Source of the DNA: Endobugula sp965225895
GTDB taxonomy: Bacteria; Pseudomonadota; Gammaproteobacteria; Pseudomonadales; Cellvibrionaceae
Length of the DNA: 64,000 nucleotides
Direction of reading: 5' to 3'
Assembly (NCBI GenBank): GCA_965225895.1
Contig: CBDDBR010000011.1
Coordinates: forward strand, 1,798,001-1,862,000
Shown here: piece by piece, positions 54,508-63,197 of the stretch
Layout: every line of letters begins with the position of its first letter
Numbering within the stretch: the stretch's first letter is position 1
Program-made: the position numbers and the translations under genes
Notes under the pieces: generated by a model
The model's database searches: none
Seen by the model: only the letters and a program-made list of their open reading frames with translations
Told to the model about the DNA's origin: nothing

Positions 54508-56040
54508 TTAATGAATTGCTTGGGTTAACTGCTGCACCGCTACGGTATAGTCGTCGGCTTTGGTAATCGCACTCACCACTGCCACAGAGCCTACACCCGA
54601 TGCTACCACAAGATCAATATTACGTTGGTTAATTCCACCGATAGCCACTAATGGGTAATGGGATTTCAATACGGTTGCCCAGCGGTAAAGGTTATTCAAA
54701 CCCACTTCTATCACCTCTTTGGTATCGGTCGGAAATATCGCTCCAATCGCTAAGTAGCTGGGCTTAAATGTGGCAGCATAGCTAAACTCGTACTCACCAT
54801 GTGTGCTAATACCTAAGTGTAAACCTGCTGCACGAATTGCTGCAATATCGGCATCTTGTATATCTTCTTGTCCAAGATGTACACCATAAGCATTATGTTT
54901 GATGGCTAATTGCCAATAGTCATTAATAAATAAACGGGCTTGATACTGACGCCCCAAAGCTGCGGCACGCTCGATCATAGTGTCTAATACATCATCGGCT
55001 CTGTCTTTTACCCGCAACTGAATTGTTTTAACGCCCTGCTCTAATAATTTTTTAAGCCATTCAATGGAATCAATCACGGGGTATAAGCCCAAGTTCAAGC
55101 TATCGCAACGCGGCATTTCTGGATAATGAATGGCATTGGGGGTCATACTCACTTGGGGAAAATAACGTAAATCGTTAGGCCAACCCGTTTGCGCGACCGC
55201 GCCACGCGTGTTGGCAACTGGGTCTAATGATTGTGCACAATGCAGCCCGTTACTAATATATGCGTTGGCCAATACTACCGCATCACGCATGGGTTTACCG
55301 TGCGCCATAAATGCCGCTACCGCAGAAGAAAGTACACAACCTGTGCCGTGGGAGTGAGGCGTGCTTTGTTTATTTTGTGTAAGCCATGCGGTGATATCGG
55401 GCGCATACAATAGGTCTTGGCAATCGTTACTTTCGCTATGCCCATCCATTGAATATGCATGTCCGCCTTTCAATAAGACCGCTGATACGCCCATATCAAT
55501 AAGTGCTTGTGCGGCCAATAACTGTGACTGCGCATCCTGAATGGTAATGCCCGTTAAGGTTTCTGCTTCTGGAATATTGGGGGTCAGTAAACCAATAAAC
55601 GGTAATAATTTTTTAATTGCCGCGATGGTGTCATCGTTAGTAAATGTTTGACCGTGAGTAGGAGCTAAGACAGGATCATAAATAACAGGAATTGATAAAA
55701 GCGTATTTTGTTGCTGTAAAAAATCCGATACCAACAACACAGATTCAACCGATGGTAATACGCCTATTTTAATCGCCTGTGGTGGCACATCATCAAGCAA
55801 AGCGTGCAATTGATTGGCAATGATTGTTTTACTCATGACCTCTACGTGATGCACACCTTGTGTATTTTGCGCCGTCACACCCGTTACTACGGTACAGCCG
55901 TGCACCTCTAAATCAAACATTGTTTTTATATCTGCTTGAATACCTGCTCCACCCGAAGAGTCAGATGCAGCAATAGTCCAAACAATAGGTTTTATGGTCG
56001 CAGACATAGCGTCTGAAGATGGTGCAATATAATTAGACAT
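54508..56040 (-). CDS. thiDE: Fused HMP-P kinase (ThiD) and thiamine phosphate synthase (ThiE)
   Basis: A 510-residue fusion. ThiD, residues about 15-270: IAASDSSGGAGIQADIKTMF and the anion hole GTGCVLSSAVAAFMA. ThiE, about 308-510: LYPVIDSIEWLKKLLEQGVK, IQLRVKDR, LFINDYWQLAIKHNAYGVHL and LGISTHGEYE. It phosphorylates HMP-P and joins HMP-PP to the thiazole phosphate, giving thiamine phosphate. All diagnostic glycines and the DD-type ThiE metal region look present. It is the last gene of thiC-O-S-G-DE under one riboswitch. A linker of about 40 residues joins the two parts. Confidence 0.93.
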   Translation of the reverse strand: MSNYIAPSSDAMSATIKPIVWTIAASDSSGGAGIQADIKTMFDLEVHGCTVVTGVTAQNTQGVHHVEVMSKTIIANQLHALLDDVPPQAIKIGVLPSVESVLLVSDFLQQQNTLLSIPVIYDPVLAPTHGQTFTNDDTIAAIKKLLPFIGLLTPNIPEAETLTGITIQDAQSQLLAAQALIDMGVSAVLLKGGHAYSMDGHSESNDCQDLLYAPDITAWLTQNKQSTPHSHGTGCVLSSAVAAFMAHGKPMRDAVVLANAYISNGLHCAQSLDPVANTRGAVAQTGWPNDLRYFPQVSMTPNAIHYPEMPRCDSLNLGLYPVIDSIEWLKKLLEQGVKTIQLRVKDRADDVLDTMIERAAALGRQYQARLFINDYWQLAIKHNAYGVHLGQEDIQDADIAAIRAAGLHLGISTHGEYEFSYAATFKPSYLAIGAIFPTDTKEVIEVGLNNLYRWATVLKSHYPLVAIGGINQRNIDLVVASGVGSVAVVSAITKADDYTVAVQQLTQAIH

Positions 56041-56124
56041 AAACGGTTCTTATAAAAAGAGTAATTCATCGTTACACATAGCACGTAACGTACAAATAAG
56101 TGAGCTTATAATAGTTGAGCCTAT

Positions 56125-56934
56125 TTAGTGGTTATGCCAAAAAGGCTGACCCACTACAGGCGTGGAAGGCGAAGCCGTTTGTCGCTGCTCCATAAGGCCT
56201 GCTTGATATGCCGCACGCCCTGCATCAATCGCTTGTGCAAAAGCATATGCCATGATTGATGGTTGTGGTGATTTTGCTACTGCGGTATTCAGTAGTACCG
56301 CATCAAATCCCATTTCCATTGCTTCACAAGCTTGTGATGGCGCACCAATACCCGCATCAACAATTAGGGGGGTAGACGGTAAACGTTCACGTAGCGTTTT
56401 TAAATTATAGGGGTTCATTAAGCCCATACCTGTACCTATAGGCGCACCCCAAGGCATAAGCACTTCGCAACCCACATCGAGTAATTTTTGGCACAGAATT
56501 AAATCATCGGTACAGTAAGGTAATACTTTAAAACCTTTTTTAATCAGTTGTTCTGCCGCATCGACTAAAGCAAAGGGATCTGGCTGTAAGTTATAGTCAT
56601 CACCAATCACTTCTAATTTTAACCAATCCGTTGCAAATAACTCACGTGACATTTCGGCAGTGGTAATGGCTTCTTTTGCCGATTTACAACCTGCAGTGTT
56701 TGGTAATAGCTTACACCCTGTATCACGAATTAATTGCCAAAAGTGATCCCCACTGTTGTCTTGTGGGGATTGTCTGCGCAAACCGACGGTAATAATTTCA
56801 CATTGTGCCGCAGCGATTGCATCGCACATGGCTTGGGGAGAATGATACAGTGCCGTACCTAATAAAAAACGGCTCGTAAATGTTTCACCATACAGTGTGA
56901 GCGTATTATTTGTTGTGTTTTTTTGCTGGGTCAT
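56125..56934 (-). CDS. thiG: Thiazole synthase ThiG
   Basis: A 269-residue TIM-barrel enzyme that makes the thiazole ring from DXP, dehydroglycine and ThiS thiocarboxylate. TSRFLLGTALYHSPQAM starts it. LLPNTAGCKSAKEAITTAEM and the Schiff-base Lys in DWLKLEVIGD follow. VLMPWGAPIGTGMGLMNPYN and LIVDAGIGAPSQACEAMEMG are hallmark blocks. Its dehydroglycine would come from ThiO two genes upstream. 45 bp after thiS. Confidence 0.96.
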   Translation of the reverse strand: MTQQKNTTNNTLTLYGETFTSRFLLGTALYHSPQAMCDAIAAAQCEIITVGLRRQSPQDNSGDHFWQLIRDTGCKLLPNTAGCKSAKEAITTAEMSRELFATDWLKLEVIGDDYNLQPDPFALVDAAEQLIKKGFKVLPYCTDDLILCQKLLDVGCEVLMPWGAPIGTGMGLMNPYNLKTLRERLPSTPLIVDAGIGAPSQACEAMEMGFDAVLLNTAVAKSPQPSIMAYAFAQAIDAGRAAYQAGLMEQRQTASPSTPVVGQPFWHNH

Positions 56935-56979
56935 ATTATTTACTGTTTATAGTGATCACACATATTATTTACGAAGATA

Positions 56980-57186
56980 TTAACCACCGCCCACGGCTTG
57001 TATTACATCCACTTCGTCACCTTCATGTATGGGGGTTTCATCATATTTTGAACGCGGTACAAATTTACCATTAATTGCTACAGCAATTCTTTTATCTTGA
57101 TAACCTTGCATTAACAATACAGAAGGTAATTTTGCCATTTCTGGTGGAATGTCTATTGTTTTTCCGTTAAGCGATAACGTGGGCAC
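56980..57186 (-). CDS. thiS: Sulfur carrier protein ThiS
   Basis: A 68-residue ubiquitin-like protein ending in Gly-Gly(-Gly) (DVIQAVGGG), which carries a thiocarboxylate. The GTG start at 57186 gives VPTLSLNGKTIDIPPEM and has AAGGA about 9 nt upstream; the open frame extends 19 codons further, but that part lies inside thiO and is not ThiS-like. It overlaps the thiO end by 20 bp. The adenylating ThiF is not in the window. Confidence 0.9.
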   Translation of the reverse strand: MPTLSLNGKTIDIPPEMAKLPSVLLMQGYQDKRIAVAINGKFVPRSKYDETPIHEGDEVDVIQAVGGG

Positions 57187-58345
57187 TGTTTTTTTCCTTA
57201 TCGAGTTCTTTGGTAGAGCATGGTTTATTGTGCATATTGGCATACAAAATATTTGAAAAATTCGTATCCGTTGTCACAGTATCTAACAGTAACGCTAAAG
57301 TATATTGCACAACAACAGGCGCTAATAAATAACCGTGACGATATAAACCATTGACTTTTATTAAGCCTGCCTCATGCTGTATTTGCGGGCGATTATCATT
57401 AAGTGCAGGCCGTAAATTAGATTGCATTTCTATAATACGCGCTTCAGCAAAGGCAGGATTCAGCGTATACAGAGCACTATTTAATTCGAGCGCAGATTGT
57501 ACGCTTACAGGTGAACTGTCTTCGCTTTCTATTTGTGTCGCACCTACAACAAATTCGTGGTTAGGTTTAGGCACAATATAAAGCTGGTAACGCGGATGCA
57601 ATAAACGTACAGGCCGTGTTAAATGCACTTCTGATGTACTAACTCGCAAAATTTCACCACGTACACCGCGTACATTTTTCCACTGTGGTTTTGCACCCAC
57701 ACCACGGCAATCAATGACACAGTCAAACGTATGCTGCTGATCATTTGATACTTCACGTATGGTATATGGTTCAACATCGACAGAAGTATTCTCTATACAC
57801 TGCCCACCTAATTGCTGAATGCGCTCAAGCAATACATGCAGCAATTGACGGTTATCAATGTGCGCTTCTTGCGGAAACAATAAGCCTTGCTGAAAATGCT
57901 CGGCAACATCGCTCTCTAATGCCGCGATACCTTGCCTATCAAGCGTATGTACCTGTGCCGACTGAGGCAATTGGCGCTGCATATCATGCGTGTATTGTTG
58001 CAACAACGCTTGATCACGAGGGTGAGCAACAATCATGCTGCCTTGGTCACCATATTGTACCGTGTGGCTCGTACTTACAGATAACTGCTGTAACCATATT
58101 GGCCATTGCGCTATGGCCACCATACCTAAATCGTACATTAACGGTTCTGTATCTATCGCTTCTGCTAATGGCGATATCATGCCTGCGGCTGTGTGCGCCG
58201 CAGAAGATGATTGCGTGAATGAGCCTTGCTCATACACGCTCACATGGTGACCCGCTTCTAATAATTGCCAAGCCAATAAGCGACCCAATAGTCCGCCACC
58301 TGCAATGGCAATATTAGAATGTGGTGCTAATTGTTCGCTGCTCAC
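57167..58345 (-). CDS. thiO: Glycine oxidase ThiO
   Basis: A 392-residue flavoenzyme of the DAAO family. The N-terminal FAD motif is IAIAGGGLLGRLLAWQLLEA (G-x-G-x-x-G). SAAHTAAGMISPLAEA and GVRGEILRVS with HPRYQLYIVPKPN are family blocks; VNGLYRHGYLLAPVV ends it. It oxidises glycine to the imine that ThiG uses, the aerobic route. Located 51 bp after thiC and overlapping thiS. Cytoplasmic. Confidence 0.92.
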   Translation of the reverse strand: MSSEQLAPHSNIAIAGGGLLGRLLAWQLLEAGHHVSVYEQGSFTQSSSAAHTAAGMISPLAEAIDTEPLMYDLGMVAIAQWPIWLQQLSVSTSHTVQYGDQGSMIVAHPRDQALLQQYTHDMQRQLPQSAQVHTLDRQGIAALESDVAEHFQQGLLFPQEAHIDNRQLLHVLLERIQQLGGQCIENTSVDVEPYTIREVSNDQQHTFDCVIDCRGVGAKPQWKNVRGVRGEILRVSTSEVHLTRPVRLLHPRYQLYIVPKPNHEFVVGATQIESEDSSPVSVQSALELNSALYTLNPAFAEARIIEMQSNLRPALNDNRPQIQHEAGLIKVNGLYRHGYLLAPVVVQYTLALLLDTVTTDTNFSNILYANMHNKPCSTKELDKEKNSAHVIA

Positions 58346-58396
58346 CTGTTCCCCTAACGCGATGTAATCGTTAACGACATATCTATATCGGTATCG

Positions 58397-60280
58397 TTAT
58401 ACTTCGTGATAAATTTCACTGCCTGTTTTCTTGAATTTATCGGACATTTCTTCCATGCCTTTTTCTGCGGCTGCCGCTTCATCAATTTCTTGTTGTGCTG
58501 CATAGTCGCGCACTTCTTGCGAAATTTTCATCGAACAGAATTTAGGGCCACACATTGAACAAAAGTGTGCCACTTTTGCAGAATCTTTTGGCAGTGTTTC
58601 ATCATGAAAAGCACGGGCAGTATCGGGGTCTAAGCTCAAATTAAATTGATCTTCCCAACGGAATTCAAAACGTGCTTTTGATAATGCATTATCACGAATT
58701 TGTGTACCCGGATGACCTTTGGCTAAGTCAGCAGCATGTGCGGCAATTTTATAAGTGATAATACCTTGCTTTACATCATCGCGATTAGGTAAGCCTAAAT
58801 GCTCTTTCGGGGTAACATAGCACAGCATGGCACAGCCATACCAACCAATCATAGCCGCACCAATTCCCGATGAGAAATGATCATAGCCCGGTGAAATATC
58901 AACGGTTAGCGGTCCTAAGGTGTAGAACGGCGCTTCGTGACAATGTTTTAATTGCTCATCCATATTTTCTTTAATCATGTGCATAGGGACATGACCTGGA
59001 CCTTCAATAAAGACTTGCACATCGTGCTTCCATGCAATCTTTGTTAGCTCACCAAGGGTGCGTAATTCTGAAAACTGCGCTTCATCGTTAGCATCTGCAA
59101 TACTACCCGGACGTAAGCCATCGCCTAACGAAAAGGTCACATCGTAAGCTTTTAAAATTTCACAGATTTCTTCAAAGTGCGTATATAAAAAGTTTTCTTT
59201 ATGGTGTGCTAAACACCACTTTGCCATAATAGAGCCACCGCGAGAAACAATGCCTGTTACACGTTTAGCGGTCATTGGCACATAGCGTAATAATACCCCT
59301 GCGTGAATGGTAAAGTAGTCTACGCCTTGTTCCGCTTGCTCAATTAATGTATCGCGGAAAATTTCCCATGTGAGGTCTTCTGCCACACCGTTCACTTTTT
59401 CTAACGCTTGATAAATAGGTACGGTGCCAATAGGTACAGGAGAGTTACGTACAATCCATTCGCGTGTTTCATGAATGTTATTACCTGTTGATAAATCCAT
59501 GACTGTATCGCCGCCCCAGCGGGTTGACCAAACCAGCTTTTCGACTTCTTCTTCAATCGACGAGGTCACCGCAGAGTTACCGATATTCGCATTAATTTTC
59601 ACATGAAAATTGCGACCAATAATCATGGGTTCAATTTCTGGGTGGTTAATGTTTGCAGGAATCACTGCTCGACCTGCCGCTACTTCTGAGCGCACAAATT
59701 CTGGCGTAATATATTTAGGGGTTGATGCACCAAAGCTTTCACCTGGATGCTGTTCGCGCATGGCTTCGGCCATTTCTGCTTCACTTAACGCTAGGTTTTC
59801 ACGAATAGCAATATATTCCATCTCAGGAGTAATAATACCCTGACGTGCGTAGTGCAATTGGCTCACATTTTTACCCGCCTTGGCTTTACGGGGCTTTAAA
59901 TTATGCTCAAAACGTAAGTTTTCTAAAGCAATATTACTTTCACGAAGGTTGGTATAAGACGAGGTATAACGCTCTAAAAATTCTGTATCGTTACGTTCAT
60001 TAATCCACGTTTCACGTAAAGGCACTAAACCTTTACGAACGTCGATATTCGCATTGGGATCAGTATAAGCGCCCGATGTATCATAAACGCGCACAGGAGG
60101 ATTTTCTTCTACGGTATCATCTTGCAGCAACGTGGGGGTTACTGCGATTTCACGCATCGCAACTTGAATATCGTCGCGACTACCCTGCACATAAATTTTC
60201 TTGGAACCGGGAAAAGGCTCAGTAGATAGGGTGTCAACAGTAGCGGTTTCACTTAACTTACGTACAATAGAATCAGCCAT
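58397..60280 (-). CDS. thiC: HMP-phosphate synthase ThiC
   Basis: A 627-residue radical-SAM-like enzyme that turns AIR into HMP-P. The C-terminal 4Fe-4S motif is CSMCGPKFC. SRGGSIMAKWCLAHHKENFL and EGPGHVPMHMIKENM are diagnostic. The ATG at 60280 is preferred over one two codons earlier, since AAGAG is 7 nt away. First gene of the thi operon, controlled by the TPP riboswitch about 120 bp upstream. Confidence 0.97.
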   Translation of the reverse strand: MADSIVRKLSETATVDTLSTEPFPGSKKIYVQGSRDDIQVAMREIAVTPTLLQDDTVEENPPVRVYDTSGAYTDPNANIDVRKGLVPLRETWINERNDTEFLERYTSSYTNLRESNIALENLRFEHNLKPRKAKAGKNVSQLHYARQGIITPEMEYIAIRENLALSEAEMAEAMREQHPGESFGASTPKYITPEFVRSEVAAGRAVIPANINHPEIEPMIIGRNFHVKINANIGNSAVTSSIEEEVEKLVWSTRWGGDTVMDLSTGNNIHETREWIVRNSPVPIGTVPIYQALEKVNGVAEDLTWEIFRDTLIEQAEQGVDYFTIHAGVLLRYVPMTAKRVTGIVSRGGSIMAKWCLAHHKENFLYTHFEEICEILKAYDVTFSLGDGLRPGSIADANDEAQFSELRTLGELTKIAWKHDVQVFIEGPGHVPMHMIKENMDEQLKHCHEAPFYTLGPLTVDISPGYDHFSSGIGAAMIGWYGCAMLCYVTPKEHLGLPNRDDVKQGIITYKIAAHAADLAKGHPGTQIRDNALSKARFEFRWEDQFNLSLDPDTARAFHDETLPKDSAKVAHFCSMCGPKFCSMKISQEVRDYAAQQEIDEAAAAEKGMEEMSDKFKKTGSEIYHEV

Positions 60281-60402
60281 GATCATTCTCTTTTTTATGG
60301 AGTAAAAAAATATTGATCAAAGCAGAAACGGAATAAGGGTGTGGGAGTAAGACGCTCGATAAAACTCACCTACATATCGAAATTACGCCTTAAATAGACA
60401 CT

Positions 60403-60516
60403 CTTGTTCCCTACGCAGATGCCACTCTGATCAGGTTCAACGGGACAATCTCAGCGCTTTTATTTACAGATATTATTAGTGAAATAATTCAGTAAAACAA
60501 AAGGCACCCCGACAAG
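60403..60516 (-). promoter_or_regulatory. TPP riboswitch (THI element)
   Basis: On the minus strand the aptamer starts with CGGGGTGCC near 60511-60503 and contains GCGCTGAGATTG, the CTGAGA core, then ACCTGATCAGAGTGGCATC and GCGTAGGGAACAAG. All conserved TPP-binding elements are visible. An insert of about 45 nt, AT-rich, fills the variable P3 arm. It lies about 120 bp before thiC and should lower expression when thiamine diphosphate is plentiful. No clear terminator follows, so control may act on translation or by Rho. Confidence 0.93.
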
Positions 60517-60660
60517 ATAAAAACATTCTAGAGGCTTAAGCAGGTATTGTCCAACATTACCTTGAACCAAATGCCTGTTTCATTTTTAATGCGACACTAT
60601 GTGTCAAATATACTATAAATATAGGCTTATTATGATGCCAAACCCACCAAAAGCAGGCCA

Positions 60661-62355
60661 TCATAATGCGCTTTTTATTCCATTCAGCAATGCTACAAAG
60701 CCATTCATTCTCGATGGACTCAGATGCTTTTGTAAACCTAATCGCTGATATTCTTCTTCAATATCAAGGGAGAGTATCAACTCGCGAGTCTGACCATGAC
60801 ATTTCAGCAATAATAATGCGGCCAATCCTTTAATGACTGTAGAGTCGCTATCTATAAGAAAATAATGCCGCTCATCCTTTTGGTAATGCTGTAACCATAC
60901 CGCAGTTTCACAACCGTTAACGCGATACACATCTTGTCGCATCGAGGGCTTATGGCGAATACAACGCCCCCATTGCTGTAAAATTTTAAACCGTTTTTGC
61001 CACGATGTAGCCGCCAATAAATCATCTATATGCAACGATGAAAAATCATCATTGATTTCGGCTATTGCTGTAGGCAATACCTTCGTCGATGTTTCTATAT
61101 TGGCAATATGATGATCAAAAAAACCAGTAATTGCTCGTGTTAAAGCATCTACGTCTTCACGCGTATTGTAGGCTGCCAATGAAATGCGTAAGCCTTTATG
61201 GGCTGCTTGCGGTAGTGAAAAAGATTGACCGAGAGAATGCCATAAGGGTTGCGCGCAATGATCGCCCACTCTTACAGCAATATCATGCTCATCTAACCAT
61301 AGCGCTAAATCACTTAACGCGAGCGATGTATTGGATACTATAGTAGCGATACCAATATTATTTTTCGCGCTAGAAACAAGTTGTAATTGCGTATGATGCT
61401 GGCAAAGTTCAGCAAGAGAACAATAAAGATATGCCGTTAACTCTTGCTCATATTGGCGCATTGCTGCGCGGTCTTGTTTTTGCCAAAACTCTATACACGC
61501 ACCTAAGCCTGCAATAGCGCTGAGGGATGAGGTTCCCGCCTCAAAACGTTCGACATTTTCAACAAAGGTACTGCTGTGTAACGTCACAGCATCGACCATT
61601 TCACCCCCCACGAATAAAGGGGACAGACTACTCAGCCATTCGGTACGACCATACAATAAACCAATCCCTGTTGGACCGTACATTTTATGCGCCGAACACA
61701 CAGCAAAATCGCATTTCCATTGCTCCACCGCCAACGGTATATGGGATACTAATTGTGATGCATCCACAACAACAATCACACGCGGAAACTGCTGTTTAAT
61801 TTGCGCAATCACATCAAGGGCGGTGACATGCCCAAGCACATTAGACGCTGCTGACAACGCAATAATACGCGTGCGCTCACTCACAACCGATCGCCACTGC
61901 TGCCAACACGAAAGACCTTGTTCGCTCGGCAAAAATGTTAAACGACATTGCTGCTGTTGCGCTAATCTTTGCCAAGGTAATAAATTGGCATGATGCGCTT
62001 CATGACTTAATACAATCTCATCATCAGCTGTACACAACTCACTTAGGCCATGGGCAATCATATTCAGGCCTGCGGTAGCCCCCGAGGTAAACACAATATT
62101 TTGTGCACTACTCGCACCTAAAAAATCTGCAGTAAGTTGACGAGTACGCAATACCCTATGCGTTGCTTCACGCGCTAAACGATGACTGGCACGCTGAGCA
62201 TTGCCATTATGATGAAGATAAAAGTGAGTAATCGCATCAAGCACACATTGCGGCTTTTGTGTGGTTGATGCGTTATCAAGATAGATGAGCTGTTGATTTT
62301 CTGGCTGACCAAAAAGAGGAAACTGCGCTTTAAATTGCTGCGGATCAAACGACAT
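60661..62355 (-). CDS. Cysteine desulfurase fused to a SufE-type sulfur acceptor
   Basis: A 564-residue fusion. Residues 1-410 are a group II (CsdA/SufS) desulfurase: YLDNASTTQKP, PLP Lys K224 in SAHKMYGPTGIG, and active Cys C367 in VGDHCAQPLW. Residues about 435-564 are SufE/CsdE-like, with active Cys C482 in VNGCETAVWL and IKGLAALLLLKCHGQTREL. In E. coli CsdA and CsdE are separate. One chain would pass persulfide from C367 to C482. It sits between thi and trp genes; a role in sulfur supply for ThiS is possible but unproven. The preceding gene trpC ends 6 bp upstream, so they share a transcript. Confidence 0.9.
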   Translation of the reverse strand: MSFDPQQFKAQFPLFGQPENQQLIYLDNASTTQKPQCVLDAITHFYLHHNGNAQRASHRLAREATHRVLRTRQLTADFLGASSAQNIVFTSGATAGLNMIAHGLSELCTADDEIVLSHEAHHANLLPWQRLAQQQQCRLTFLPSEQGLSCWQQWRSVVSERTRIIALSAASNVLGHVTALDVIAQIKQQFPRVIVVVDASQLVSHIPLAVEQWKCDFAVCSAHKMYGPTGIGLLYGRTEWLSSLSPLFVGGEMVDAVTLHSSTFVENVERFEAGTSSLSAIAGLGACIEFWQKQDRAAMRQYEQELTAYLYCSLAELCQHHTQLQLVSSAKNNIGIATIVSNTSLALSDLALWLDEHDIAVRVGDHCAQPLWHSLGQSFSLPQAAHKGLRISLAAYNTREDVDALTRAITGFFDHHIANIETSTKVLPTAIAEINDDFSSLHIDDLLAATSWQKRFKILQQWGRCIRHKPSMRQDVYRVNGCETAVWLQHYQKDERHYFLIDSDSTVIKGLAALLLLKCHGQTRELILSLDIEEEYQRLGLQKHLSPSRMNGFVALLNGIKSAL

Positions 62356-62361
62356 AAATAA

Positions 62362-63159
62362 TTATGATGCAAACATAGCTGCCAACTGCTGACCCGGGTC
62401 ATCGGCACGCATAAAGGCTTCGCCGACTAAGAAACTATTCACTTGATGATCACGCATCGATTGCACATGCTCAACAGTATGAATACCACTTTCGGTAACA
62501 ACAATACGTTCATCACCAATATTATTGAGTAACTCATAGGTTGTATCTAACCGTGTTTCAAATGTATGTAAATTACGATTATTAATACCGATTAAACGAT
62601 TGGGCAATGTAAGCGCAATCTCAAGCTCTTTTGCATCATGTACTTCGATCAGCACATCCATACCTAGGCTCTTTGCTAAGTCATTCAAGGTGGCTAATGT
62701 TGTTGCATCAAGTGCAGCTACAATAAGCAAGATACAATCAGCACCCATCGCGCGCGCTTCATAAACTTGATAAGGATCAACAATAAAATCTTTACGAATA
62801 ACAGGTAAGTTAACGGCACTTCTTGCATCCATCAAATACTGATCGGCACCTTGAAAAAAATCAACGTCCGTTAATATTGATAAACAAGCCGCACCTGCCG
62901 CCTCGTAACTTTTTGCAATATCCACAGGGTGAAAAGGATCACGAATAACACCTTGGCTTGGCGATGCTTTTTTAATTTCTGCAATAATTGCCGATTGTTT
63001 TTCGGCCAATTTACGCTCCATTGATTGCACAAATCCACGACAAGCCGATTGCTCGCCTGCACGTGCTTTTAATGTATCAATAGATACTTGCTGGCTTCTC
63101 TCTGCCACTTCTTCAAATTTTCTGGCAATAATTTTTTTTAATACTGTCGGGGTGGACAT
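62362..63159 (-). CDS. trpC: Indole-3-glycerol phosphate synthase
   Basis: A 265-residue TIM-barrel enzyme (single function, no TrpF fused). VLKKIIARKFEEVAER starts it, then AEIKKASPSQGVIRDPFHPV with the catalytic Lys, LPVIRKDFIVDPYQVYEA, LIGINNRNLHTFE and VTESGIHTVEHVQ. Start 63159 has AAGGA 6 nt upstream. Follows trpD by 38 bp in the usual trpG-D-C order. Closes the pyrrole ring of tryptophan. Confidence 0.96.
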   Translation of the reverse strand: MSTPTVLKKIIARKFEEVAERSQQVSIDTLKARAGEQSACRGFVQSMERKLAEKQSAIIAEIKKASPSQGVIRDPFHPVDIAKSYEAAGAACLSILTDVDFFQGADQYLMDARSAVNLPVIRKDFIVDPYQVYEARAMGADCILLIVAALDATTLATLNDLAKSLGMDVLIEVHDAKELEIALTLPNRLIGINNRNLHTFETRLDTTYELLNNIGDERIVVTESGIHTVEHVQSMRDHQVNSFLVGEAFMRADDPGQQLAAMFAS

Positions 63160-63197
63160 AACCATTCCTTAAAAACAATAATCATCAACAAACATCA

